A program made the translations under genes and the position numbers. Source: VSJD01 sp964617825 (GTDB lineage: Bacteria; Verrucomicrobiota; Kiritimatiellia; JAAZAB01). Taken from it: a DNA stretch of 64,000 nucleotides. Shown in pieces: positions 41,485-50,352 of the stretch; positions within the stretch are counted from its first letter, which is position 1, and each line of letters begins with the position of its first letter. The stretch is taken from the NCBI GenBank assembly GCA_964617825.1, contig CAZTWL010000014.1:26062-90061 (forward strand). The letters run 5' to 3'. The notes under the pieces were generated by a model. It was not told the DNA's origin, did no database searches, and worked only from the letters and a program-made list of their open reading frames with translations.

Positions 41485-42689
41485 GATCGCCCCCATAACT
41501 TGCCCAGAAATCCACCCCACCCGATCGGTTCCGTTTGACGATAGGCGCCACTGCGCACGGCATAGCGCAGCATCCCCAGAGGAACGGCATATTCCGGGCC
41601 CTCATTCGCCATGGCCATTCCGCTGTAATTCACGGGCACGCCAATCACACAGGGCAAATCGAAGATTTGTTCCGCCAATGGCACAACGCCCTTCAGATGA
41701 ACGCCGCCGCCCGTCAATACCAAGCCGGCGCCCAATCGCTGCGTAAGTCCCTGCTTTTTAAAAAGATCGGCCAGTAATTCCAGCGTCTCATCCATCCGCG
41801 CCTGAATGACGGCGCTCAAGTCGGAAGCGGCCACCGAACAGGCCGGGAAGCCGACCTCCGCCGGAATCGCAATGCGCTGGAAATGCATGCTGGCATCGGG
41901 AATAACCGACCCGGCTTCCTGTTTAAGCATTTCGGCACGTTTCAAAGAAACTGAAAAACCGATGGAAATATCGTTGGTGATATGATCGCCGCCTACCGCC
42001 AGAACCCCCGCCAGAGCAATCGTACCGCCGGCATACACCAGATAGCTGGTTGTGCCCGCGCCAAGATCCAGGAGCGCCACCCCGCATTCCTTCTGTTCCG
42101 GAGTAAGCGTCGCCATCGAGGCACACAGACCGCTAAAGGCCACATCCATGACGTCCAGGCCAACATTGCGCACAGCTTGGACGGCATTGGTTAACACATT
42201 CCGCGCGCCGTGAACAATAAGCATATCCAGCGAAAGTTTTGCGCCACGCATGCCTTCCGGGTTACTTACAACCAACTGATCGTCCACCATGTATTTCCGC
42301 GGAATCGAATGCATAAGTTCGCGGTCATGCGGCAGGTTGACGGCCCGTGCAATATCCATAACCTGCGTCATATCGTCCTGCGTCACTCCCGCCTTCACAT
42401 CCATAACCGGCGTGCTCCCCTGGCTGGTCATGCTGCGAATATGTTCGCCTGCAATCACCAAAAAAATCTTGCCGATTTCTACCTGGCCGCTCTGCTCGGC
42501 GCTTTGGATAGCCGTCCGCACACAGGCACTGGCCTTTTCCAGATCCATAACGACGCCCTTGCGCACGCCACAGGAAGGACAACACCCCACGCCGGTGACC
42601 ATGATATGCCCGTCCTCGCGCGCATCTCCAACAAGCGCACACACCTTGGATGTCCCAATTTCCACCGCCACAATCGGCTCGGACGCCAT
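41481..42689 (-). CDS. ftsA: Cell division protein FtsA
   Basis: FtsA is the actin-like protein that tethers FtsZ to the membrane. The ATG at 42689 has GGAAAGGA about 8 nt upstream and gives 402 residues. The phosphate motifs are present: VAVEIGTSKVCALVGD (phosphate 1), ALLDLGAGTTSYLVY (phosphate 2) and LVLTGGGVHLKG (adenosine). A SHS2 (1C) insert lies at about 85-165. The C-terminus ends GGFLGKLWGRS, a short amphipathic membrane-targeting helix. It overlaps ftsZ by 4 bp. Confidence 0.93.
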   Translation of the reverse strand: MASEPIVAVEIGTSKVCALVGDAREDGHIMVTGVGCCPSCGVRKGVVMDLEKASACVRTAIQSAEQSGQVEIGKIFLVIAGEHIRSMTSQGSTPVMDVKAGVTQDDMTQVMDIARAVNLPHDRELMHSIPRKYMVDDQLVVSNPEGMRGAKLSLDMLIVHGARNVLTNAVQAVRNVGLDVMDVAFSGLCASMATLTPEQKECGVALLDLGAGTTSYLVYAGGTIALAGVLAVGGDHITNDISIGFSVSLKRAEMLKQEAGSVIPDASMHFQRIAIPAEVGFPACSVAASDLSAVIQARMDETLELLADLFKKQGLTQRLGAGLVLTGGGVHLKGVVPLAEQIFDLPCVIGVPVNYSGMAMANEGPEYAVPLGMLRYAVRSGAYRQTEPIGWGGFLGKLWGRS

Positions 42690-42801
42690 TCTTATTATCC
42701 TTTCCTGTCGGAAGTCAAAACCGGAGAGCAGCAACGAATGGACCCACCCCTATCCTTGCCCGACGCCAGTCTTCCTTCCGCATTCTCAAACCTGCATTTC
42801 T

Positions 42802-43701
42802 TCAGTATTCCTGAGCTGGAAAATTATTCTCCAGCGTCATATCGATCCAGGCAATGCGCTTGCTGCGAGAGGCAGCCGATTTAAGGCTTTCGGCCAACCG
42901 CGCAAGTTTTTGCTCCAGCTGTTCGCGGGCCAGCGAGGATACCTCGCCCATGCGGTTCCACGCCAACAGGACCCGCTCGCCGTTCGCCAAGTGGAGTTCC
43001 AACGCCTGCACATTACGCACATCGATGGAAGCGATTCGGACCCTCTGGCCGACTGGCGTTGTCTGGCAGACATCGAGGACCTCCAGAGCATTCCGGACGC
43101 CAGGCGCGCTCAATTGCACGCCCGGACGGATTCCCGGCAGGTCATAACCTACCAGGATCGGCATGGTTTTCGATCCGGCGGCCTTTCCCAGCACGTAGCC
43201 CTCCCGATCCAGCGTTAGATAATATTGATGCACCTCCAGTTGCGCCATGGAGATGCGTTCCCGTACCCGGATAATCAATTCACCCGGTAGCCGCCGCTTG
43301 ATTTCTACGGACTTAAGCCGCGGCACTTGCTGCAGTAAATTACGGCGGATCTCATCGATATTCGCGGCAAACAGGTATTTCAGTTCCGACAAGCGGGCAT
43401 AGTCCATAATGTGCTTGGGCGTAATAATGTCACCGTTACATTCGATCTTGATGTCCCGAACGCGGAAAAGTTCGTTTTGCTGAAAAAGCAACTGCCCTAA
43501 GTACCGGGTTCCTACCCAAACAAGGACAATACATGCGGCCAGGCTGGACAGCATGATCCCCAATAGCAGCAGGCGGTGTCCCCATTCCTTGCGACTGGAG
43601 CGATCACGGGCGCCAAAGTTCAGGATAGATTCCGGCCGGCCTTTCCGTTCCACACGAGACCAGCGCCGCCGTTTTGGTTCACTTGAGCGTTTCCACCACA
43701 T
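42802..43701 (-). CDS. ftsQ: Cell division protein FtsQ/DivIB
   Basis: FtsQ is a bitopic divisome protein linking FtsA/FtsZ to FtsB, FtsL and FtsW/I. The 299-residue product has a basic cytoplasmic N-terminus (KRRRWSRVERKGRPES), one membrane helix (about 43-64), a POTRA domain (about 79-147, FRVRDIKIECNGDIITPKHI to LPGELIIRVRER) and a beta domain (YYLTLDREGYVL). It lies about 110 nt upstream of ftsA. The usual upstream wall genes murC, murB and ddl are absent; the gene is instead divergent from an ECF sigma operon. Confidence 0.88.
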   Translation of the reverse strand: MWWKRSSEPKRRRWSRVERKGRPESILNFGARDRSSRKEWGHRLLLLGIMLSSLAACIVLVWVGTRYLGQLLFQQNELFRVRDIKIECNGDIITPKHIMDYARLSELKYLFAANIDEIRRNLLQQVPRLKSVEIKRRLPGELIIRVRERISMAQLEVHQYYLTLDREGYVLGKAAGSKTMPILVGYDLPGIRPGVQLSAPGVRNALEVLDVCQTTPVGQRVRIASIDVRNVQALELHLANGERVLLAWNRMGEVSSLAREQLEQKLARLAESLKSAASRSKRIAWIDMTLENNFPAQEY

Positions 43702-43888
43702 AATTCAACGTCTTCCTTCAATCCGGAACGCACGCCCACACAATAGCCCGACAATCTTTAAGACAATGTCCCAACACGCAATCCAACCCAAGCCCTTTCG
43801 TATAAAATCAATATGAAACATCCCGCCATATCCGTCAAGATCAAAGCAAAGCATGAACACAGGCCAACTTATGCACATTGCCGGACTG

Positions 43889-43918
43889 TTCGACAATCCC
43901 ATTCTTTCGTTATACAAT
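43889..43918 (+). promoter_or_regulatory. Possible promoter of the ECF sigma operon
   Basis: The 286-nt gap between the divergent ftsQ and sigma genes contains TTCGAC (43889-43894) and, 16 bp later, TATACA (43911-43916). The -35 box is poor. No obvious duplicate of it is seen that would suggest autoregulation by the ECF sigma itself. Confidence 0.25.
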
Positions 43919-43987
43919 GTTTGCAAAATAATTAGACAAATTCAGGCCTCAAAACAGTCTTTATTACTAAAGGTCGGAGTCCGGAAT

Positions 43988-44518
43988 ATGGATGAAGTGC
44001 CTATCAACCGCATTAAAGACCTGATCCGAGAGGATGATCCGACAGCATTGGACATCATTTACGACAGCTTGGGACAGCGGATATACCATTATGTGCTGGG
44101 CCTGTTGGGCTCGGAACCGGAGGCGCAGGACGTGATTCAGGAGCTTTTTATTCGATTGGCCAAAAAGCGCCGCCACTTGCTGAAAGTCGAAAATATGGTC
44201 GGATATTTATTCGCCATGGCACGCAACCTGTCCCGGGATGCCTTGAATAAGCGAGAGCAACAAACCGTGAATATTGATGACTATCTGAATGTCCTGGTCA
44301 GCGATACGGAAAGACCGGACCAGTCCGAAAACGGCGCCGAGGTGTTCCGGGCGCTGCTGGCCCTGCCCTTTAAGCAACGGGAAGTCGTTAACATGAAATG
44401 CTTGGAAGCCATGACGTTTGAAGAAATCGCCAAAGCACAAAATATTTCGTTTAATACGGCGGCCAGCCGCTACCGCTATGCCGTGGCAAAACTTCACAGG
44501 AAATTAACGCGAGGATAA
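43988..44518 (+). CDS. ECF-type RNA polymerase sigma factor
   Basis: The ATG at 43988 has GGAG 8 nt upstream and gives 176 residues. Region 2 (about 25-90) contains QDVIQELFIRLAKKRRHL; region 4 (about 120-170) contains LPFKQREVVNMKCLEAMTFE and EIAKAQNISFNTAASRYRYA, the helix-turn-helix that reads the -35 box. There is no region 3 or 1.1, as in ECF sigmas. The next gene begins 1 nt after its stop and encodes a probable membrane anti-sigma factor, so the sigma is likely held inactive until an envelope signal arrives. Confidence 0.88.
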   Translation: MDEVPINRIKDLIREDDPTALDIIYDSLGQRIYHYVLGLLGSEPEAQDVIQELFIRLAKKRRHLLKVENMVGYLFAMARNLSRDALNKREQQTVNIDDYLNVLVSDTERPDQSENGAEVFRALLALPFKQREVVNMKCLEAMTFEEIAKAQNISFNTAASRYRYAVAKLHRKLTRG

Positions 44519-44519
44519 C

Positions 44520-44933
44520 ATGAACGAATCTGAGATTGAAAACAAACTTTCGCGATTCAAGCTCAAAGATTCACCGGTAGTCGCACGCACCCGCATCCTG
44601 ACTGCCGCACACGCCGCTTGGAACGAGTCAGCCCCGGCCTGGGCCATCTGGCACTGGCCCACTTATTATGCCGCCGCCGCGGCATTGTTGCTCCTTTTGA
44701 ACGGCATCGTTATCGCCCTGGATGAACACCGGATAAGCGCCCTCCTCGCAGAACAGGCCCCGGCACTCGACAACACGCCGACCGCCACGGAGCAATTATA
44801 TGTCGAATTAGGCTGCGACCCCGCGGTCGCCCGGCGATTGCGGATGTTGGCGGCGCTGCCTGAACCCAAGGGCAATATTAACGAATTTCTGCATCGGAAA
44901 AACCAGTTACTGCAGGCAACGGAGTTATTATAG
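44520..44933 (+). CDS. Putative single-span anti-sigma factor
   Basis: The 137-residue product has a charged cytoplasmic N-terminus (about 1-44, MNESEIENKLSRFKLKD), one membrane helix (about 48-68, PTYYAAAAALLLLLNGIVIA) and a periplasmic tail with ELGCDPAVARRLRMLAALPE. No known anti-sigma domain can be read, but the size, topology and 1-nt spacing from the ECF gene are those of an anti-sigma partner. The call rests mainly on position. Confidence 0.55.
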   Translation: MNESEIENKLSRFKLKDSPVVARTRILTAAHAAWNESAPAWAIWHWPTYYAAAAALLLLLNGIVIALDEHRISALLAEQAPALDNTPTATEQLYVELGCDPAVARRLRMLAALPEPKGNINEFLHRKNQLLQATELL

Positions 44934-44957
44934 GCACAACAAAATGGAGGATTGACC

Positions 44958-46325
44958 ATGAAAATCGTTAAAAAAATCATGAAGTGGATGGGAATTGGCA
45001 TTGGCATGTTACTGGTTTTAATAATGCTGGCCTCTCTCATCATGAACGTGGTCTTCGGCCGCGAACTCCGGCAAACCATGGCCAAATTCAAGGCCGAGGG
45101 CCGGGCACTGACCGTCGCTGAAATCCGGCCCGCACCAATCCCGGATGACAAGAACGCGGCGCCGCTGATTGCAAAGGCAAGCGCCCTCATCACAAATGCT
45201 CCGGCAACATCAGCGATAAAAGAACTGTCCAGCCTGATTACTACAAATAATTCTGTGCTTGATATCAGCGTTTGGCCGGCAACGCACCGCGAAGCGCTTC
45301 CGCGCCTGATCCAGGCCCCGGAGATGCAGGCGCTTTTTGCCGTCCTGCATGAAGCCTCACAAAAGTCCGGCTATAATAACAACCTGAAGTATGAAGACGG
45401 ACCCGGCATGCTCTTGCCCAACCTGATCTCCTTTCGACAGATGGCCCGATTCCTGAGTATCAAGGCCGAACTGGCCACCCAAGATGGAAATGGTGCAGAA
45501 GCGTGGGCAACAGTCTTGGAAGGCCTTGAGCTGTTTCATCTCTTAAAACAGGAACCGGGGCTGATTACCCAGTTGGTGCGAATCGCGTGTAATCAAATAT
45601 TGATTGATCGCCTGGAGCGTATGGCGGACAAAACTGATGTCTCGCCCGATCAAGCTCGCATCCTGATCGCGGAATTAGCCCAGCACACCGATGCCACGTC
45701 GTGGATTCGAAGCATGGATGTCGAAGTGGTAATGGGATTATGGTGTTTTCAGGCTATCCAGCATGGTTCGTTCCGCGATTTTAAAGCATTGGTGGACGAG
45801 AATGCCCCGCAATGGTTCTTCTGGGGATTGAAATATGCATATGCGCCTATCTCGAAAAAAGATATTACTGTTTATCTGAATTTGATGTCCCAGCAGCAAG
45901 ATTATTATAAAATGCCCTACTGGGAAGCCGCAGAAATAATGCAAAATCATCCGCTCGATCAACAGCTTCCCCCCTATTACATCCTGACACGCATGCTTAT
46001 TCCAAACTTTAACGAGCTTGTTAAAAGGAAGGCCGAACATGACGCTGCCGTAAATATCTCCCGGGTTGGGCTGGCGCTAAAACTGTTCAAGCAGAAAAAC
46101 GGCGCCTACCCGGATACGCTGGAAAAGCTGGCGCCGGAATTCCTTGCAAATATTCCGGTAGATCCCTGTACCGGGAAAGCGCTCATCTACCGCAAGGCCG
46201 ACGCCGGATTTATCCTCTACAGCTTGGGCAAAGATCAGCAGGACGACAACGGCAAGCCCAAGCCGACCGGCAAGAAAGATACGGGCAAAGAACCTTACGA
46301 CATTGTTTGGAAATGTGAACGGTAA
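44958..46325 (+). CDS. Membrane-anchored protein of unknown function with pseudopilin-like C-terminus
   Basis: The ATG at 44958 has GGAGG 7 nt upstream and gives 455 residues. One membrane helix near the N-terminus (about 12-34) is followed by a mostly helical exported region with no family I recognise. The last 80 residues (ALKLFKQKNGAYPDTLEKLA, IPVDPCTGKALIYRKA, FILYSLGKDQQDDNGKP) resemble the C-terminal part of type II secretion pseudopilins (GspG) with their DPW/Y and calcium-site pattern. Proteins of this layout occur in PVC bacteria. It is third in the ECF operon and is a likely target or partner of that system. Confidence 0.6.
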   Translation: MKIVKKIMKWMGIGIGMLLVLIMLASLIMNVVFGRELRQTMAKFKAEGRALTVAEIRPAPIPDDKNAAPLIAKASALITNAPATSAIKELSSLITTNNSVLDISVWPATHREALPRLIQAPEMQALFAVLHEASQKSGYNNNLKYEDGPGMLLPNLISFRQMARFLSIKAELATQDGNGAEAWATVLEGLELFHLLKQEPGLITQLVRIACNQILIDRLERMADKTDVSPDQARILIAELAQHTDATSWIRSMDVEVVMGLWCFQAIQHGSFRDFKALVDENAPQWFFWGLKYAYAPISKKDITVYLNLMSQQQDYYKMPYWEAAEIMQNHPLDQQLPPYYILTRMLIPNFNELVKRKAEHDAAVNISRVGLALKLFKQKNGAYPDTLEKLAPEFLANIPVDPCTGKALIYRKADAGFILYSLGKDQQDDNGKPKPTGKKDTGKEPYDIVWKCER

Positions 46326-46474
46326 GCGAAGACGGGAAAGAATCTGCGGCGATCACGCTGTGGCCATCTGGGTATCGGATTCGCATAATCAGCCGCTAAA
46401 AGGCGCAAGCACCTCAAACCAATCATATTTTCGATTTGAAATTACCATGGGAGCCGCTATCCTGCCCTCCTCTT

Positions 46475-47797
46475 ATGGACCGCTATAATATAATCAGCAT
46501 TCTGGGCCTGTTTGTGTGCATGTCCCTGGCTTGGGCCTGCTCAACCAATCATCGGCGTTTGAATCTCCGGCTGATCGGCTGGGGCTTGGCACTGCAGCTC
46601 ATCATGGGAGTTCTGATCTTCATGGTCCCCGCCAGCCGGCATGGATTCATGCTACTGAACGGCTGGGTACTGAAACTCCTGGATGTCGCACAGGCCGGCC
46701 AGCGCTTCGTGTTCGGCAGCCTGGCCGATTCCAAGGCCGTGGGCTTTGTCCTTTTCACGCAGGCGTTTCCCATCGTGATCTTCTTTTCGGCCTTGATGGG
46801 GCTGCTCTATTTCTGGCGCGTAATGCCGGTGATCATTTGCGGCTTTGCGCGCCTGTTTACCCGCCTGATGCGGATCAGCGGCGCGGAAAGCCTCTACACG
46901 GCCAGCAACATTTTTGTCGGCATCGAGTCGGCCACCGCCATCCGCCCCTATCTCCCGCGCATGACGCGTTCCGAATACTGCACGCTCCTTACGGCGGGCA
47001 TGGCCACGGTGGCCTCCAGCACCATGGGACTTTATGTGCTGTTCCTGGCGGACACCTTCCCCAGCATCGCCGGACACCTCATCGCCGCTTCGTTCATGTC
47101 GGCGCCGGCTGCGCTGTTGATGTCCAAGCTTGTGGTTCCAGAGGAAGAGCACCCAGTCACGCTCGGATTGGACGTGCATATGGATTCACCGCAAGATGCC
47201 AGTTGGATCGATGCCATCGTTAGCGGCGCCATGGCGGGACTGCAACTGGTCGGCGGGATTGTCGCCCTGCTGGTGGCATTCATGGGACTCCTGGCACTGG
47301 CCGATCTGCTGATTGGCGCGCTGACCGGCGGCCACGGATCCCTGACCACAATCCTGGGCTATGTATTTTATCCCCTGGCACTGGCCATAGGCATCCCGCC
47401 AGCCGATGCGCCCTTTGCGGCCAATTTGTTGGGACAAAGGCTGATCCTGACGGAAGTGCCAACCTACCAGAACCTGGCGATAGGCATCAGGACCGGGCAA
47501 ATGACCGATCCCCGTACAGTAGTCATCATGGCCTATGCCCTATGCGGATTTGCCCATATCGCTTCGCTGGCGATATTTATTGGCGGCATCGTTGCGCTGG
47601 CGCCGGCACGGCGCAAGGATATTGTGGCCGTTGGCCCCAGGGCACTGCTGGCCGCCACACTGGCCTGCCTGATGACCGGCGCCGTGGCCGGCCTTTTCTT
47701 CAACAAGTCAAGCGCCTGCCTTTTGAAACTGGCGCCGCCGTCTTCCGAGTCGACTTTGACGCCCGCCACCGCGCCAGCTGGTCACAGCCATCCCTGA
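46475..47797 (+). CDS. Concentrative nucleoside transporter (NupC/CNT family)
   Basis: CNT proteins import nucleosides with H+ or Na+. The ATG at 46475 gives 440 residues; a TTG 13 codons upstream is possible and neither has a good ribosome-binding site. The family motifs are visible: FVFGSLADSKAVGFVLFTQA near residue 75, SGAESLYTASNIFVGIESAT (substrate and ion site) near 145, and GTVASSTMG-type sequence (ATVASSTMGLYV) near 185. About ten hydrophobic segments are seen. It stands alone between the ECF operon and the convergent GH36 gene. Confidence 0.88.
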   Translation: MDRYNIISILGLFVCMSLAWACSTNHRRLNLRLIGWGLALQLIMGVLIFMVPASRHGFMLLNGWVLKLLDVAQAGQRFVFGSLADSKAVGFVLFTQAFPIVIFFSALMGLLYFWRVMPVIICGFARLFTRLMRISGAESLYTASNIFVGIESATAIRPYLPRMTRSEYCTLLTAGMATVASSTMGLYVLFLADTFPSIAGHLIAASFMSAPAALLMSKLVVPEEEHPVTLGLDVHMDSPQDASWIDAIVSGAMAGLQLVGGIVALLVAFMGLLALADLLIGALTGGHGSLTTILGYVFYPLALAIGIPPADAPFAANLLGQRLILTEVPTYQNLAIGIRTGQMTDPRTVVIMAYALCGFAHIASLAIFIGGIVALAPARRKDIVAVGPRALLAATLACLMTGAVAGLFFNKSSACLLKLAPPSSESTLTPATAPAGHSHP

Positions 47798-47880
47798 TCA
47801 AAACCAGGCCATCGCCGGCGCTGCTGCAATAGACATATTTCTTCTTTGTGAGCCCTGGCACGGAACTGCATCCGCTCGGA

Positions 47881-49893
47881 TTATTTTCGAGTGTAGTAGT
47901 ACAGTGCGCAGGTGCGCGGCTCGGGCAGCACAATCCGGAAATTACGAAGCTCCCGGCCATTGATTTTTACCGTGTCGCCCCGGAACTTTTCGAGTTCGTA
48001 ATCGCCATCGGACTCAATGTCCTGGAGCGTCAGGACTATCTCGGCATCCGCACATTCCGGGCGGCGGAAAGCAATGAAAAAGCCGTCGCCGGATTGCGGG
48101 ACGTGGCACTGGTAGGCATTCCAGACTTTCGGGTCTTCGGGATGCGCACTGAGCGGATAAAAATCGCCGTAGAAATACTTCATCATGCGCCTCGCGTTCG
48201 CGATCATTTCCTTCTGCCAGGCATAATCGTATCCCGCCTTGAATTCGGGATAGGAACAGGAAACGCCAGAGGTTATGCCGCTGAGGAAGGCATAATCGTC
48301 GCCCGAATTGACGGTCACTCCGCCGGCATGCAGCGGAACCCATTGCGTCAGATAATGGATTTCAGTGTGGTTGACTTCGCTGCAATCGAACCAGGGACGC
48401 CCAAGAAGGTCGGCCCGCCAGAGGCAGATGCTGCGCGACATCGTTTCAAAATCGATACGCCGTCCGCCGCTCGCGCAGTTATCGATAAGCATGTCAGGGA
48501 AGCGTTCGCGCAGCGTGTCCCAGAACTCATAAAGTCCGGCGATATATTTGGCCTCAGAAATGCCCTGGCGATCCACGGCATCCTTCTCCGCCCAGTAGGG
48601 AATGGTATTGAAATTAAAGTCCTGACGATAATGATCAATGCCTTCGTCCCGAACCAGCGTCGCAACCGTTTCAACCGCCCAGTCGCGCGCCTCTTGTTTA
48701 CCAAGATTGAGGAGCAAACTCTTTGGATTGGCCTTGGTGCTTAGAATCCAGTCCGGATGCGCCAAAGCCACGGGCGTGCCGGGCATCACGCGTTCAATCT
48801 CAACCCACAGGAGGAATTTCATGCCCTGAGCGTGGATCGCATCGGCGATCGAACGGAATCCACCCGGATGCGGCACCTGATTCACTCGCCAGTCTCCGAC
48901 CGTCGACTGCCAATCGCTCTTCTCGTATTCCACGGGGCTAACCCAACGGTCAGGGCCATACCAGCCGGCATCGATCCAGAATGTATCGTAGTCGAAACCA
49001 TGCTCTTTGACCTTCTGCAGGATCGCCAGGGTATCATTGGTCGGGAATCCGCCCCAAGCCGTAATCGGAAGCGGCGTCTTGATGATTTTGCCGTGGGCAT
49101 CGCGCGGAGAGTGATATTTCAGGATGAACTGGCGGAGTTGATTCTGGCCCTCGCACACGGTCAGCCCATCGCGATAGTGAATGAAGATCGAAGGCTGCCG
49201 GATCTTTTCCCCTGGCAGAACGCGAAAATGTGTCTTCATCATTCCGGCCTTTACGCACAGGGAATCGTTGAGTTTGAATTTGGCGCTCCAAGCGCCGGAC
49301 CAGCCGATGCCGACATTGAAGCCGCGTTGATCGGAGAAATCGATGCCGAAGAATGGCAGCCAGACGGCGGAGGAGCGTCCCTCATCGGTGTCCATAACCA
49401 AAGCGTTATCGGGATATCGGTCCCGCAACAGGAACGGCTGATCCACAAAGTCGTCGCGCCTGTTTTTCGAGCCAAAGGCACGACGGATGTTGACGGCCTT
49501 GAACGCGTATTCCTTTTCCTTGTTTTGGGACTGAACTTCGTATTCAAACGCTAATGATTGAAAATCGTCAACTATGCCACTGGGCTTATTGCCAATATTC
49601 ACCAATTCGGGGAGCCACTCCACAACCGGAAAATCCTTATAGATTCTGATGGCCAATTGAAGCTGCAAAACATGATCCGGGGCCGTATAAATGGAACGAT
49701 AAACATCGCAGTCAGCGCCGCCGCCAAGCGTCTCTATATCATGTATCCACCGGCCGTCGCTGAAGGCCCGGCCGCCATAATTAAAATCCGGTCCCAGTTT
49801 ATGCGGCAAGCCTGCATTGGCTCCGAGCTTCTTGTGCATCTCAGACTTAGCTAAATCAAAGATATTCCGCGCAGAGTTCGCAAATGCTTGCAT
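47881..49893 (-). CDS. GH36-type alpha-galactosidase-like glycoside hydrolase
   Basis: GH36/GH-D enzymes hydrolyse alpha-galactosides with retention. The 670-residue product has an N-terminal beta-supersandwich (about 30-260), the (beta/alpha)8 barrel start AWGGFPTNDT and FWIDAGWYGPD, KFLLWVEIERV (usually KFGLWFEPEMV), the nucleophile Asp425 in YRQDFNF, DNCASGGRRID and LWRADL with the probable acid/base Asp495. No signal peptide is present, so it should act in the cytoplasm. GAGG lies 9 nt upstream of the ATG. It is the last gene of the glycan locus and related to the GH36 gene two positions upstream. Confidence 0.85.
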   Translation of the reverse strand: MQAFANSARNIFDLAKSEMHKKLGANAGLPHKLGPDFNYGGRAFSDGRWIHDIETLGGGADCDVYRSIYTAPDHVLQLQLAIRIYKDFPVVEWLPELVNIGNKPSGIVDDFQSLAFEYEVQSQNKEKEYAFKAVNIRRAFGSKNRRDDFVDQPFLLRDRYPDNALVMDTDEGRSSAVWLPFFGIDFSDQRGFNVGIGWSGAWSAKFKLNDSLCVKAGMMKTHFRVLPGEKIRQPSIFIHYRDGLTVCEGQNQLRQFILKYHSPRDAHGKIIKTPLPITAWGGFPTNDTLAILQKVKEHGFDYDTFWIDAGWYGPDRWVSPVEYEKSDWQSTVGDWRVNQVPHPGGFRSIADAIHAQGMKFLLWVEIERVMPGTPVALAHPDWILSTKANPKSLLLNLGKQEARDWAVETVATLVRDEGIDHYRQDFNFNTIPYWAEKDAVDRQGISEAKYIAGLYEFWDTLRERFPDMLIDNCASGGRRIDFETMSRSICLWRADLLGRPWFDCSEVNHTEIHYLTQWVPLHAGGVTVNSGDDYAFLSGITSGVSCSYPEFKAGYDYAWQKEMIANARRMMKYFYGDFYPLSAHPEDPKVWNAYQCHVPQSGDGFFIAFRRPECADAEIVLTLQDIESDGDYELEKFRGDTVKINGRELRNFRIVLPEPRTCALYYYTRK

Positions 49894-49956
49894 GGTGATT
49901 ATCCTCGTTTTGATTTAATGGAATATTTGCCTTCCGCCAATAATTGTCATTGCGAT

Positions 49957-50325
49957 TCAGTTATGAGCCAAATCCAGACTGGCCAACACCATCCCCGCCG
50001 TGATCAATAAAAATCCGATCCATTGCGAAACCAGGAGACGGCTTTCAAAAACCCAGCTTAAAACAAATTGCGAAAACAGGAATGACCCGCCCACGCCCAG
50101 CGCCAGTGCCAGGTTGGGATTCATGCGCGCGTAGAGTTTCATCAGCAGCAGGATGCTGGATGCGCCGAACACGTTTCCCGCGGCAAACCCAATCCACCAT
50201 CTGGCCGACGTCCCTCCGCTGCCATACTTGAATAAAACCTGGGCCACGACCTGCATGGCCCAGAATATTAAAAGCAACCATGCGGCAACAAACAATTCTG
50301 ATGTAAAGATCTTCGCGATAATCAT
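49957..50325 (-). CDS. Small four-helix transporter, EamA/SMR-like
   Basis: The 122-residue product has four hydrophobic segments (about 10-30, 43-62, 72-90 and 97-117), the size of one EamA unit or an SMR subunit, which work as dimers. The second half has LALALGVGGSFLFSQFVLSW and GFLLITAGMVLASL, typical of EamA-like proteins. The Glu in helix 1 that defines SMR drug exporters is not at its usual place. It lies between two GH36 genes, so transport of a sugar or glycan product is possible but unproven. Confidence 0.6.
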   Translation of the reverse strand: MIIAKIFTSELFVAAWLLLIFWAMQVVAQVLFKYGSGGTSARWWIGFAAGNVFGASSILLLMKLYARMNPNLALALGVGGSFLFSQFVLSWVFESRLLVSQWIGFLLITAGMVLASLDLAHN

Positions 50326-50352
50326 AGTTACTTCTAAAAAGATTGCTGAATT

